Shown here: piece by piece, positions 7,983 through 17,782 of the stretch
Layout: the number at the start of each line of letters is the position of its first letter
Position numbering within the stretch: position 1 is the first letter of the stretch
Assembly: GCA_003650675.1 (NCBI GenBank)
Contig: QMRH01000016.1
Location: 1 to 37,927 of the forward strand
Source of the DNA: Thermoprotei archaeon
GTDB lineage: Archaea > Thermoproteota > Thermoprotei > Thermofilales > B20-G17
Direction of reading: 5' to 3'
DNA length: 37,927 nt
Position numbers and translations under genes: made by a program
The notes under the pieces: generated by a model
What the model was told of the DNA's origin: nothing
Seen by the model: only the letters and a program-made list of their open reading frames with translations
The model's database searches: none

Positions 7983-10900
7983 TTGGTTAAGAGATCAAGC
8001 TATCTCGTGCTGATGCTTTTAATCCTCTATATGATATATCTATTCACATATCCCTCTCCTGTGAGAGGTCGCCCAGAGAAGGAACTTGTTTTCCTGAAAA
8101 GTAGTCTCGATGAAGGGAGGATCCTGGATCATATAAAATATTTTTCTTCGTTTGAAACCAGGCTTACAGGTACCCAAGGTTTCTATAAGGCGGCGGATTA
8201 TATCGAGAAAAAGCTTAGACAGTATGGTTTAAGGGTTTGGAGGGAGGAGTTTAATGTTACTGTTCCTGTAGTTGAAGAAGCTTATATAGAGGTTTTGATG
8301 GAGAACGGAAGCTACCGTCTTCCTGTTTATCCTCTCTGGCCAAACCACGTATGTTTATGCTCCTATGAGAGTCCACCTGAAGGCGATGAACTAGTTTACG
8401 TGGGTAGCGTGAAGGATCTCGGAGAGAAGAACGTTAAGGGAAAATTTGTTCTACTCGATTACAATACCCGTGCACTGTGGAAGGTTTTGTCGATAATGGG
8501 GGCAAAGGGGGTGTTGTTTATTGAACCTGCATACACCACCTACGCTGAAGGAATGTTGAAGTCCCTCAATGTTCCACTATATTTTCCCCGTCTTTACCTA
8601 AAGTATGGTGATGCACTTAAGTTAATTCGATTAATGAAGCTCGGAGTAAGTTTCCGTATACGTGTGCACTCTAAAATTTCATGGGAGAATAAACCGGCTT
8701 ATAATATAGTTGCGGAAATAGAGGGTACGGATCCCCTGCTCAAAGGGGAAATAATGGTTCTTGCCGCCTACTATGACTCGTATTCGCCTGTTCTCGGCCT
8801 GGCTCCCGGGGCTACAGACTCCCTAGGCATCTCATTCCTACTTGAATATGCACGTGCCCTCAAAATAGTTAAACCGAAGAGAACAGTATGGATTGTTGCT
8901 TTAGCGGCACACTATCAATATCTTTGGGGGGCACGGGAGTTCGTTAAGAAGCATTTTGATGAGATAGGTGTATTCATAAAAGGATTCCTAAGCCTCGATT
9001 TATCGTCCGATAACGATCAACTTGGGTTATACGCGTTGGGGCTGGGGTATGGCTACATAAACCCAGACTCCCTGGTGAACCAGAAGTATAGCTGGGTGCC
9101 TCAGAAATTCTTTGACGAATGGTTAAAGGAGGCTGAATCGATGTTCGGCGAAGAATACCATGTATTTGACATGGTAACCTATTCTTATCCTCCTTGGGTG
9201 AAAATGTCCCCACCCATGAACCCTCCATACCTTTACCTGGATTCTGAACCCTTCACGGCCTCAGCTTTCGGAGGAGGCTTGAGCTTTGTAACCACAAACA
9301 CTCTAAGACCCCTCCAGCAAACGCCTTTAGATGTTTTCGATAAACTCAATTTAGGCAACTTCTTCAAGCAGGTTAGATACCTATGGATAACGCTCTTCGA
9401 ATACATCAACATGGATATACCTTACGTTCTTACACCAGCTAGATTCTATGGGGACTGGGGTTTCGTTAACCTTCAACTACAGCTGGCTAAATACAATGTA
9501 AATACAGCATGGTACGATAACTTTTCAAGTCCCAACGCTGTCTTCTACGTCTATACATCCAACATGCCTGCAAACTCCAAGTGGATTTCAAAGGGCTTCA
9601 GTATCGTGATAAAGGCTGGAGACAAGGGGGCGGCTCTATTATCGGGTCTTAAACCATATTCGACAGTCGATGTCCAGGGATACGTTTTAGATGAAAGCGG
9701 TAAGGTCGTCTATGCCACTGATACCGGGGTTTATGGTCTACAAAGAACCCTAGTGCTAACTGTTCCAGAGGCATACAAGCTCGTTCCAGTATTTGAAGCC
9801 GCCACAATAATCCTACTACAACCCTTAAACCCCCAGTCCCTTCAAATGAAAATAAAGGAAGTAAATGTGCTAAACTTCCTCTCCCACACACCCTTAATTC
9901 ACAGAGACTACGTTGCACCCGCACCCACAATCATGACAACCACCCCGCTACCCTCCACACTACAGGATATAGCGGTTTTCGTAGAACCGGGGGTTCCCTC
10001 AGAAGTAGTAGTTATGACCGACGAGCCCTACCCTCTAATAGTATTGAACAATGCGTCGGCAGAGAATCCAGGCGGCAAAGGTTTTTTACTGGATCCAGGG
10101 GATATGGTCGTAGCATCCCCCCTAGATTACGCTAGGGACATGTACTTCCTGGCGTTATCTAGGGCGAACATTCTAATAGAGAAGAGCGCTGTCTCGGCAC
10201 AGCTACACGAATATTATACCTTAATGGAAGAATTCATAAAGGCCTTTAGTGATCCCCGTGCACCGGATCTAGAACGCTATGCATACTCGTTTAACGTGTG
10301 GGCTTTCTCTAGAAGCACATATAGTTCGGCTATGAGCCAAATCTACGACATAGTGGTTTCAACACTTTTCTTCATGTTTCTCTCAGTGCCGTTTGCGATC
10401 GGCATGGAGCGTCTAATGTTTTCACTTGAGGGTGTAAAGAGGATATCCGCCGTGGTAGTCATATATGTCCTAACGCTTTTCACTTTAGCGCTGTTTCATC
10501 CAGGCTTCTACGTGGCTACAAACGTCTATGTCCTTGCGGTAGCTGCATCGCTTGGGATACTAGTGTTTATGCTGATAGTGATTCTATTGGGTGAAACCTA
10601 CTCTTGGATGAAGAAGCTTAGAGAAGCAATGATAGGAAAGCATTTCATGGAGATAGAGAGGTTTGGGCTACTGGTAACTGCCTTCTCAACGGGTGCCAGA
10701 AACTTGAGGAAACGCAGGGTGAGGACTGTACTTACCCTGATTTCAGTTATATGCTCGGTCTTCGCCCTAACGGCGTTCACCTCTATAACCTCGGGGTTAA
10801 TGGTGTCGACAAGGGTTGTGGGGAGAGCCCCCTATACGGGTATTATGATAGAGAGAGCCCCCTGGATGGTGGATCAGCCTCTTCCAGAGGAATTTCTACT

Positions 10901-12395
10901 CGAGTTACAGCTACTTCTAGGACGCAACTACACGGTCTCTGCTAGGTCATGGATTTACCCGCAAGGGTTCCAGCTACTCTATTCATGGAATGCATCTAAA
11001 ATGGCGCCTGTAAGGGGCATTATAGCGTTGGGATCAGGTCTTCTGAAGGCGTTGGAGATCCACATGCTACCTGTAGCCGTCACCCCTTACGATGAATACT
11101 CATATGGTGTAATAATAAACGATAGAATGGCGGAGTCCCTCTCCATGTTCTATAACAGGACCATCGATGTGGGCGATCAAATAGACCTCCTTGGTTTCAA
11201 GTTAACGATTCTCGGGATAGTTAGGGGCGATGTGTTATGGTCTAGAGAACAGGGTGTAATCGATTTAAATCAAAGACCTATAACGCCTATAGACCTAAGG
11301 CAGGGTGCAGGGGAATACTTTAAATATCTGTCGGGTGGCGAGGTTCTGATAATTCCGTATGGTTTCGCCCAGGAAATGGTAAACTCCCAACCCCTTTCTA
11401 TAAGCATCATTCCTAAAGGTGAGGTGTCTGAGGATGAGCTTTTACATCTGGGAGAAGTCTTCGCAAAGAGGCTAATGTTGGACGTCTACGTCGGCTCCCC
11501 TGAATCCAGGCAGGTTATAGTCATAGCTCCTAGAATCCAGTACTTTGTAGGAGGCTTAGAGACCGTGATCATACCCTTAATTATAGTCGGGTTCACGGTC
11601 CTAACCACGATGCTAAATGCCATGTATGAGAGGGTGAGGGAAATGAAGGTGTATAGTGCTGTTGGCCTAGCACCCCTCCACGTTACCGGAATGTTTCTAG
11701 CCGAGGCTTTCATATACGCTGTGATAGGATCCATTTTAGGCTACATTACCGGCATGATGGGTACCTGGCTGTTATGGACCAGTGGAGCCTACCCTGAAAA
11801 CTTTTATCCAAACTATGCTTCGATTGGAGAGGTGGTTGTTGTAGTAGTCATAGTCGCGTTTACGTTGCTCTCAGCCCTCTACCCTGCTCTCAAAGCCTCA
11901 ACCCTCATAACCCCCTCCTTTGAAAGAAGATGGAAGATTGAGACACGTCCTCAGGGCAACGTATGGTCCCTTCCACTACCCTTTAAGGCTGTGGAAAAAG
12001 ATGTTTATGGCGTGTTTGAGTTCCTTAGGGAGTACTTTGAAGCCCACTCAATAGAGAGAATGGGGCTGTTCTTTGTGGAAGGTGGGTTCGCCTACAGGGA
12101 AGATGTTTCAGATGGAAGGGATGTAAAAATAATGGAGTTTAAGGTACGTCTGGCGCCCTTTGATCAAGGCATAATGGAGAAAGTCAGTGTAGTGGCTCAA
12201 CGGGAGAGAGGAAGGGTCTTTGGCTTCGAGATCATAGTCTACAAGGAAAGCGGCCCTGAAATACCTTGGATCTCATCTAATAGAGCTTTCTTCAGGGAGG
12301 TGAGGAAACAGTTTCTAAGTTGGAGGTCCTTGGGTGATGAAGCTAAAAACGAGTATGTGGAAAGGGGTCTATCTAGGTTTAGGGAGGTGAGGTAG
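7983..12395 (+). CDS. Fusion of M28 peptidase-like (apparently inactive) domain with FtsX/MacB-type permease
   Basis: A 1470-residue membrane protein. A signal anchor (about 5-22) leads into an M28 aminopeptidase-like region with a PA-type insertion (about 100-250). The family's GAHYDS appears as AAYYDS (Tyr263 replaces the metal-binding His), GANDN as GATDS (Asp279 kept), and the catalytic GAEEQ as AAHYQ (His310-Tyr311 replace Glu-Glu), so normal zinc chemistry seems lost. A beta-rich region follows to about 770, then two or three membrane helices and an FtsX-like permease: a first helix at RRVRTVLTLISVICSVFALT, an extracellular domain, and the typical ending with YERVREMKVYSAVGLAP before two more helices. 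A 150-residue cytoplasmic tail closes the protein. FtsX/MacB proteins normally need an ABC ATPase, and none is adjacent. The start is TTG, preceded by GGGTGGT. It opens the plus-strand operon. Confidence 0.8.
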   Translation: MVKRSSYLVLMLLILYMIYLFTYPSPVRGRPEKELVFLKSSLDEGRILDHIKYFSSFETRLTGTQGFYKAADYIEKKLRQYGLRVWREEFNVTVPVVEEAYIEVLMENGSYRLPVYPLWPNHVCLCSYESPPEGDELVYVGSVKDLGEKNVKGKFVLLDYNTRALWKVLSIMGAKGVLFIEPAYTTYAEGMLKSLNVPLYFPRLYLKYGDALKLIRLMKLGVSFRIRVHSKISWENKPAYNIVAEIEGTDPLLKGEIMVLAAYYDSYSPVLGLAPGATDSLGISFLLEYARALKIVKPKRTVWIVALAAHYQYLWGAREFVKKHFDEIGVFIKGFLSLDLSSDNDQLGLYALGLGYGYINPDSLVNQKYSWVPQKFFDEWLKEAESMFGEEYHVFDMVTYSYPPWVKMSPPMNPPYLYLDSEPFTASAFGGGLSFVTTNTLRPLQQTPLDVFDKLNLGNFFKQVRYLWITLFEYINMDIPYVLTPARFYGDWGFVNLQLQLAKYNVNTAWYDNFSSPNAVFYVYTSNMPANSKWISKGFSIVIKAGDKGAALLSGLKPYSTVDVQGYVLDESGKVVYATDTGVYGLQRTLVLTVPEAYKLVPVFEAATIILLQPLNPQSLQMKIKEVNVLNFLSHTPLIHRDYVAPAPTIMTTTPLPSTLQDIAVFVEPGVPSEVVVMTDEPYPLIVLNNASAENPGGKGFLLDPGDMVVASPLDYARDMYFLALSRANILIEKSAVSAQLHEYYTLMEEFIKAFSDPRAPDLERYAYSFNVWAFSRSTYSSAMSQIYDIVVSTLFFMFLSVPFAIGMERLMFSLEGVKRISAVVVIYVLTLFTLALFHPGFYVATNVYVLAVAASLGILVFMLIVILLGETYSWMKKLREAMIGKHFMEIERFGLLVTAFSTGARNLRKRRVRTVLTLISVICSVFALTAFTSITSGLMVSTRVVGRAPYTGIMIERAPWMVDQPLPEEFLLELQLLLGRNYTVSARSWIYPQGFQLLYSWNASKMAPVRGIIALGSGLLKALEIHMLPVAVTPYDEYSYGVIINDRMAESLSMFYNRTIDVGDQIDLLGFKLTILGIVRGDVLWSREQGVIDLNQRPITPIDLRQGAGEYFKYLSGGEVLIIPYGFAQEMVNSQPLSISIIPKGEVSEDELLHLGEVFAKRLMLDVYVGSPESRQVIVIAPRIQYFVGGLETVIIPLIIVGFTVLTTMLNAMYERVREMKVYSAVGLAPLHVTGMFLAEAFIYAVIGSILGYITGMMGTWLLWTSGAYPENFYPNYASIGEVVVVVVIVAFTLLSALYPALKASTLITPSFERRWKIETRPQGNVWSLPLPFKAVEKDVYGVFEFLREYFEAHSIERMGLFFVEGGFAYREDVSDGRDVKIMEFKVRLAPFDQGIMEKVSVVAQRERGRVFGFEIIVYKESGPEIPWISSNRAFFREVRKQFLSWRSLGDEAKNEYVERGLSRFREVR

Positions 12396-12396
12396 A

Positions 12397-14250
12397 ATGC
12401 AGGCGGAATACTCAAAGGGGTTGACCTGGAGGTCTTTCATAGCGCTTCTCTTTGCAGTTATATTGCTGGAGCCAGCTGTAATCTACTATTACTTCGTCTC
12501 TGGCGAAACTATGCCCCTCTCGGTCTGGATAATAGTTTTGCTGTGGGTTGAGATTGCAAGTCTTTTTGGCGTAGGAATGACCCAGCAGGAGATATTCATA
12601 ATGATGACCTTTGAATGGGTTGGGTTGTGGAGCTCCACGTGGTTTTTCGTAGACCTGTTGAAGAGGTTTTACTTTGCTAACAGTGAGATAGCTAGACTCC
12701 TGGAGGTGACGGGTGTGGTACCGGACTTCTTTGCCCCAGTGGGGGTCGATGCATTGAGGATAGGATACGTTAGAACTTTTCTCGACCGGGCTTGGATTCT
12801 ACCGGTAGCGTTGCTTGTTCTGGTAACAGCCTTAGAAGTGGTGGCCAACATATCGCTGGGGTTGTTTGCCTATAATCTTTATGGGGTAGTTTACAAGCTT
12901 GAGTTCCCTTGGGCCTCGGCTCAAGCCACCATAATTGAAACAATATCCGAGAAGAAGCCCAGGGAGATTAGGATATTCCTTTTATCTTTCCTCGCCGGCT
13001 TAATTTACAACTTTCTGTCGATGTTCCTGCCCTTCACCCTAGGTGTGGAGATAAACTCCCGTGTACCAGTGGATTTAACACCGTTAACAGATATGGTTTT
13101 CCCCGGAGCCCTAGCTGTTTTCCCGCTTGATTTGAGCCAGTATATTTTAGGCTTCATACTCCCGCTGGAAGTAACTGTAATCCAGTTGATGGGGATGATC
13201 GCCTTCTATATGATCGGAAACCACGTGATTACAGCCTACAATATGTGGCCCCTAGAAGCGAAATGGAAGCCTGGATATAATTGGCTCTGGATATACCAGA
13301 AATCCCAGATATACTTTTGGCTTAGCGCGGCGATAGGATTAGGCATGGCTTCAGCTATAGCCCCGATGATATTTAGATATAAGAAGCTTCAAGACGCCTT
13401 CAAAATAATGTTCAAGGCCTCTAGAAAAGGCGAGGTTAAGGGAAGCATCTATCTACTCCTCTATCTACTGTCGTCCCTGTTATCGGTTTTACTTGTATAC
13501 GTGTTTGTACCGGATTTTCCTCTCTGGATTCTACTGTTACTTGTAGTCGGCTGGTCCTTCATAGTCACTATGCTACAAACATATGCGGCAGGAGTTACAA
13601 TAGGGTTTAACGTCCCCTACTTAAAGGAAACGGTGATCTATTTCAGTGGATATCGGCGTCCGTTAATATGGTTCGCACCCATGAAAATATACACGGGCGG
13701 CTCCATGGTAGCCCAACACCTTAAAATGGCAGAGATACTGAAATGTAGAACCATAGACTACATTAAAGCATATATCCTTGTGGTGGCATTGGGGCTCCTA
13801 ATGAGCTTCATATACGTCTCCCTTTTCTGGACTGCGGCTCCGATCCCCTCAAGCGCCTACCCCTACACTGTGACAGGATGGCCTGTAGAGGCAGTGGAGT
13901 TCTGGAGGTTTCAGAAATGGCTTTGGACAGGATACATGTTCCGAAAAGATATTATATTGGGTAGCTTCATTGGAGGAGCTTTAATCTACACTTTCACGGA
14001 TTTCATAGTAGGTAAACCCCATATATTGATAATGACCGTTGCAGGTATTCTTCAACCACCCACATTCACCGTAGCCCAGTTTGTGGGGTCCCTTATAGGC
14101 AACAAGTTTATAGCGAGACATGTTGGCGAGCACTGGAGTAAGGTTTCGGCATACATGGTTATGGGATTCCTTATAGGAGACAATTCGCTTAGGCTACTGC
14201 TGATGATAATAAAACTAGCTGGTAGATCCATTTGGCTTCTACCATATTAG
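12397..14250 (+). CDS. Large multi-pass membrane protein, DUF6785/OPT-transporter-like
   Basis: A 617-residue protein with roughly 12-15 hydrophobic helices and few soluble parts. It starts one base after the previous stop, with a strong GGAGGTGAG ribosome site overlapping the end of that gene, so the two are surely co-transcribed. Its general plan resembles the protein at 17783: a pair of long helices around a PLEV/PLDV motif in the middle, a cytoplasmic basic loop, and a glycine-rich C-terminal block of helices. The 17783 protein is the more typical DUF6785 member; this one is more divergent. These families are thought to be related to oligopeptide transporters (OPT), so uptake of oligosaccharides or peptides is a reasonable guess, not a demonstrated role. 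No soluble binding or ATPase domain is present. Confidence 0.6.
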   Translation: MQAEYSKGLTWRSFIALLFAVILLEPAVIYYYFVSGETMPLSVWIIVLLWVEIASLFGVGMTQQEIFIMMTFEWVGLWSSTWFFVDLLKRFYFANSEIARLLEVTGVVPDFFAPVGVDALRIGYVRTFLDRAWILPVALLVLVTALEVVANISLGLFAYNLYGVVYKLEFPWASAQATIIETISEKKPREIRIFLLSFLAGLIYNFLSMFLPFTLGVEINSRVPVDLTPLTDMVFPGALAVFPLDLSQYILGFILPLEVTVIQLMGMIAFYMIGNHVITAYNMWPLEAKWKPGYNWLWIYQKSQIYFWLSAAIGLGMASAIAPMIFRYKKLQDAFKIMFKASRKGEVKGSIYLLLYLLSSLLSVLLVYVFVPDFPLWILLLLVVGWSFIVTMLQTYAAGVTIGFNVPYLKETVIYFSGYRRPLIWFAPMKIYTGGSMVAQHLKMAEILKCRTIDYIKAYILVVALGLLMSFIYVSLFWTAAPIPSSAYPYTVTGWPVEAVEFWRFQKWLWTGYMFRKDIILGSFIGGALIYTFTDFIVGKPHILIMTVAGILQPPTFTVAQFVGSLIGNKFIARHVGEHWSKVSAYMVMGFLIGDNSLRLLLMIIKLAGRSIWLLPY

Positions 14251-14259
14251 CCTAGCTCG

Positions 14260-14571
14260 TTAACGGTATTCCACTTTTTGTTCGTGTTTATATCCAATGT
14301 AGAAACCGACTGCAAAGACCAAGACGCCAAGGGCGATTACCCCTATTCTAAGGAACATGAGTTGACTGAGAAGACCATTTACCTCATTTTCGAGATTTTT
14401 ATAGGTTTCAAGTAGAGCATCATATTCCTGCTGTTTCTCAGCATAGATTTTCTTGAGTTGGTTTAGTTTGGCTTGTAGTCCGCCGTCTCCCAGAACAGAA
14501 ATCGCTGCAAACAGGGTGATTCCTGCTAATGTTAACACGAGGATAACTGGTTTTAATGAAGATTTACTCAT
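14260..14571 (-). CDS. Small membrane protein: helix, coiled coil, helix
   Basis: A 103-residue protein with a first membrane segment or signal (about 9-28), a predicted coiled coil (about 32-68, heptad-like L/Y spacing in LNQLKKIYAEKQQEYDALLETYKNL) and a second membrane helix (about 75-94) with a short charged tail. The coil-plus-helix end repeats, in small form, the end of the surface proteins encoded at 14684 and 16221, which suggests they may pair through their coils. It is the only minus-strand gene inside this part of the island, convergent with 12397 and divergent from 14684. An AAAGGGGGT string upstream could serve as ribosome site but is about 18 bases from the ATG. No known family recognised. 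Confidence 0.6.
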   Translation of the reverse strand: MSKSSLKPVILVLTLAGITLFAAISVLGDGGLQAKLNQLKKIYAEKQQEYDALLETYKNLENEVNGLLSQLMFLRIGVIALGVLVFAVGFYIGYKHEQKVEYR

Positions 14572-14683
14572 GATCGGTTTGAACCCCCTTTCAACTCTAG
14601 TATACTGTGATAAGGCTTATATATTTATTTTTACTGATATAAAAATATACTCAAAAAATTAACCCACAAAAGGGGGTAAAAAT
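14572..14683. promoter_or_regulatory. Divergent promoter between the small coil protein and the 14684 surface protein
   Basis: This 112-base spacer is AT-rich in its middle, with GGCTTATATATTTA at about 14615-14628 and AAAAATATAC at 14641-14650, TATA-like elements facing both ways. GGGGGT at 14672-14677 is a clear ribosome site for the ATG at 14684, so this gene has a leader and an internal promoter separates it from the 7983-14250 genes. The 8-base palindrome AGTATACT lies near 14599-14606. Confidence 0.45.
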
Positions 14684-16207
14684 ATGAAAAGAATATATAT
14701 CCTATTTCTGGTGTTGGCACTAGCGGTTCTTTTAACAGCTCCTCTCTACAAGGCGACACCACCGAAATATTATTATATTTACGTGAAGGTGAAGGCATCC
14801 GCTGACCTTAAAGCCGGTTATCCTGTTGTAATTAAAGTTGGCGACCTAAAGAAGATGTTAACTAAATCATTTAGCTGGGAGAACGTGTACGTGCTCCATG
14901 GCGATGAAATCATACCTGCACAGGTGGATAAGCTAGGTGAAAGCGAAGACGACTATGAAATAGTCTTCCTATTGAGTAGCGATATACCAGCCGGTGGAGA
15001 GGATACATACAAAATCCTTGTGGCTGAAGCTGGCTATAAGCTACCTAAACCCTCATTTGAGGAAACCTGCAAGGTATCTTTTGTGTCAATGTATCTCGAA
15101 AAAAGCGACCTAGGGCCAGCCGTGATCCTTGAAAACGACCTAATAAAGGCTGTTATACTGAATGAAAGTGACTGGATTGCAGGAACAGTTTTCTCGGCCC
15201 AGATTAAGGCAAGCGGATACGATGTGGTGAAACAGGGTAGGGAAGTGGACAGCACGGGCTGGAGATGGTCTAGGTATCTTGTTGAGGGAGACCCAGGATG
15301 GGCTGAGAAAAACCCAGATTTCAACATCCTCTACGTCAGTTCAGGGCCTGTTAGAGCCGTAGTGGTACTACAGTCCACTGAATCCCATGGAAGCGTTGAA
15401 AATGTTTATGCTGTAAAGAAGTACTCTGTATATAAGGGGCTAAGTGTAGTTGAGCTTGTTCTAACGGTCACTGGAACCGGCTATAAGGAGGGTACAGCTA
15501 TTCCAATTAAAGCGAGCTTTGTGGATATGGGTTCCCAGGGTCTAGAACACGACACCGTGTATATACCGAACCTAGGTGAATTCTCCAGAAACGAGGGTAA
15601 AGGCTTTAGAAAAGAGAACTTTACACAGAGCTGGTTTGCAGTCTATAATAAATCCGAGATGAAGGGCTTTGGTGCAATATTCTATCCCTTGGATGACCTA
15701 GTTAAATTTGATTGGGGTAGCCCTGGAGATGAGCTTGCACTTAAGTATACAACCGGTGTACCCATACCCTTCTATAGGGTTCTAGTATTATTTGACAAGA
15801 CTATAACCACCGAGCCACTGGAATACATTGGAGCACTTTACAACCTCTATGCAAACAAACCCACGATAGAAGTTGAGGAGGTCAAGGAGGCTAAGCTCCT
15901 ACCGGCAACAATATTGGAGACCTATGCAAAAGAAATAAGTTCCCTAAAAAGCCAGGTCGAAAGCCTTCAGAATACAGTATCGGAGCAGGAGTCGACTATA
16001 AGCCAGCTTGAAACACAGTTATCCAACGCCCAGAACACCATAAACCAGCTGAACAACCAAGTAAGCAACCTTCAGGCCCAGATCAGCGACCTTGAGGGAG
16101 AACTAGCGGCAGCTAGATCCATGCAGTGGACGTTCCTCGGAGGAGGGCTTGTAGTAGGTTTAATAATAGGTATAGTTATAGGATTCATCGTTAAACGGAA
16201 GAAGTAG
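14684..16207 (+). CDS. Surface protein: signal peptide, beta-sandwich domain, coiled-coil stalk, C-terminal anchor
   Basis: A 507-residue protein. It has a signal peptide (about 1-25), a beta-rich ectodomain (about 28-400), a long regular coiled coil (about 410-478, with S-Q-L heptads), a membrane helix (about 481-503) and a KRKK end. The ectodomain contains ASGYDVVKQG, GWRWSRYLVEGDPGW and SSGPVRAVV, all shared with the protein encoded at 16221, so the two are paralogs in tandem. Such GPVRAVV beta-sandwiches resemble domains of polysaccharide lyases and DUF4861-like proteins, which suggests glycan binding or processing, but I see no convincing active site. The ATG is preceded by a GGGGGT ribosome site and an AT-rich promoter region. 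Topology is confident; substrate and activity unknown. Confidence 0.7.
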   Translation: MKRIYILFLVLALAVLLTAPLYKATPPKYYYIYVKVKASADLKAGYPVVIKVGDLKKMLTKSFSWENVYVLHGDEIIPAQVDKLGESEDDYEIVFLLSSDIPAGGEDTYKILVAEAGYKLPKPSFEETCKVSFVSMYLEKSDLGPAVILENDLIKAVILNESDWIAGTVFSAQIKASGYDVVKQGREVDSTGWRWSRYLVEGDPGWAEKNPDFNILYVSSGPVRAVVVLQSTESHGSVENVYAVKKYSVYKGLSVVELVLTVTGTGYKEGTAIPIKASFVDMGSQGLEHDTVYIPNLGEFSRNEGKGFRKENFTQSWFAVYNKSEMKGFGAIFYPLDDLVKFDWGSPGDELALKYTTGVPIPFYRVLVLFDKTITTEPLEYIGALYNLYANKPTIEVEEVKEAKLLPATILETYAKEISSLKSQVESLQNTVSEQESTISQLETQLSNAQNTINQLNNQVSNLQAQISDLEGELAAARSMQWTFLGGGLVVGLIIGIVIGFIVKRKK

Positions 16208-16220
16208 CTGGGGGAAGCTA

Positions 16221-17777
16221 ATGAAAAAATCAATAATAAATGTTTTTTTAATATTAATACTCGTTTTAACCCCATATTCATACACTTTAGTTGGTCGAGT
16301 TAAAGCCCAGGAAAAGGAAGAATATTATATTGTATCTGTTGTTGTTCAGGCCTCGAAGGAGAGCCTTGTACCTGAAAACCATCCCATTATAGTTCGTTTA
16401 AGGGATATAGCAGCCGCCCTGCCGAAGAATGTTGATCCATTTGGAGGTAAAACTACCACAGAAGAAGATGACGTGGACTGGAAGGCTGTAACAGTACTGT
16501 ATAAGGGGAGGGTTATTCCAAGCCAGATAGACGACCTGGATTTAAACGGCTTCTCGCCGGAGGATGAACTCGCGTTTCTAACGGTCAGCCAGATACCTGC
16601 AGGCGAGTCCAGCGAATACCAGATTTTTATACCACTTAAAGCCAGTAATCTGCCTGAGGTAGCCTTTGAAACCAAGGTGAAGATAAACGAATACAGGTTG
16701 CTGGAGGAGATCAAGAAAGGTTCTCCCGAATTCATGTCGGAGGCTTATGAAATATCCAACGGCCTGATAGTGGGTGTCGTAGCCGTTAAGGCGGCATGGA
16801 TGTCAGGAGGAATCTTCTCCATCCTGATAAATTCATCAGGCTACGATGTGGTAAAACAGGGTTCAGAGTACATGAGTTTACTCTGGAAGTGGTCTAGACT
16901 CTTCTGTCCCGCCGATCCAGGATGGATAGAACACAACCCTAATGCCGCGACAGGCGGTGGAAAAGTGGTTTACATGAAGGAGGGGCCTGTAAGAGGGATT
17001 ATCAGCGTGGTTTTGGAAAGCCAGTACCATAACATTACCGACCTCTACCCAGTGTTCACGTACTACCTGTATGCTAACCACACTTGGATCTATACTATGC
17101 TCGATATAACGGGCTCCAATGCAAAGCCAGGTATGTTCCTTGAGGTAAACCTGGCAAACAGGGAGTGGGGTGGGATAGGTTGCGGGGGAAAATACTCTCT
17201 TGTAATAATTAACGGGGCCGGAAACTTTTCGAGGACAGATGACGTCAACGTCCCAGTCTCGGAAATAAAGGAGGGCTGGTATGTTTCACTGGATCCCAAC
17301 AATGGAACAGGCTTCGGCTTCATCTTCCCAACCACCGGACTAGACTCCGTTAAATGGAGCTTCGACGACGAGGGGATACACACATACTATACGGCCATGA
17401 CATTCCCTTACAAGTCGATCATAGTCGTCTTCGATAAAACCGTTACCTCCAATCCGCTGGAATACGTCAAAACGATATACAATGAATATTACATTCATGC
17501 TCCAAACGTAATCGTCAAGCCAGCGGTTAAGATAACACAGCTACCCGCGGCTTTATCGCAGATGAAGGAGATATTCGAATTACAGAAGCAGATAGCAGAG
17601 CTGGAAAAGATGATAAGCAACCTTTCAAAGGAGATAACCAGGTTAACTTCAGTAAAATCGGTTCTCGAAATCGTGGTGTATAGAACACGAATCCTGCTTC
17701 TAGTAGCCGCCATAATATTATTCTTAATAGGATATGTTGCTGGAAGAGGGTATGTTTACCGTAGGAAGAGGAGGTGA
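16221..17777 (+). CDS. Surface protein, tandem paralog of the 14684 product
   Basis: A 518-residue protein with signal peptide (about 1-28, ending VKAQ), beta-rich ectodomain, short coiled coil (about 445-478), membrane helix (about 488-510) and a basic tail. Shared blocks with the neighbour: SSGYDVVKQG, LLWKWSRLFCPADPGW, KEGPVRGII, and the late IIVVFDKTVTSNPLEYVKTIYNEYY versus FDKTITTEPLEYIGALYNLY. Its coil is about half as long as the neighbour's, so the heads would stand at different heights above the membrane. It begins 13 bases after the previous stop behind a GGGGGAAG ribosome site, and its stop overlaps the ribosome site of the next gene, so the genes are in one operon. Function is inferred only from context: glycan capture or processing at the cell surface. 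Confidence 0.7.
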   Translation: MKKSIINVFLILILVLTPYSYTLVGRVKAQEKEEYYIVSVVVQASKESLVPENHPIIVRLRDIAAALPKNVDPFGGKTTTEEDDVDWKAVTVLYKGRVIPSQIDDLDLNGFSPEDELAFLTVSQIPAGESSEYQIFIPLKASNLPEVAFETKVKINEYRLLEEIKKGSPEFMSEAYEISNGLIVGVVAVKAAWMSGGIFSILINSSGYDVVKQGSEYMSLLWKWSRLFCPADPGWIEHNPNAATGGGKVVYMKEGPVRGIISVVLESQYHNITDLYPVFTYYLYANHTWIYTMLDITGSNAKPGMFLEVNLANREWGGIGCGGKYSLVIINGAGNFSRTDDVNVPVSEIKEGWYVSLDPNNGTGFGFIFPTTGLDSVKWSFDDEGIHTYYTAMTFPYKSIIVVFDKTVTSNPLEYVKTIYNEYYIHAPNVIVKPAVKITQLPAALSQMKEIFELQKQIAELEKMISNLSKEITRLTSVKSVLEIVVYRTRILLLVAAIILFLIGYVAGRGYVYRRKRR

Positions 17778-17782
17778 ATAGG

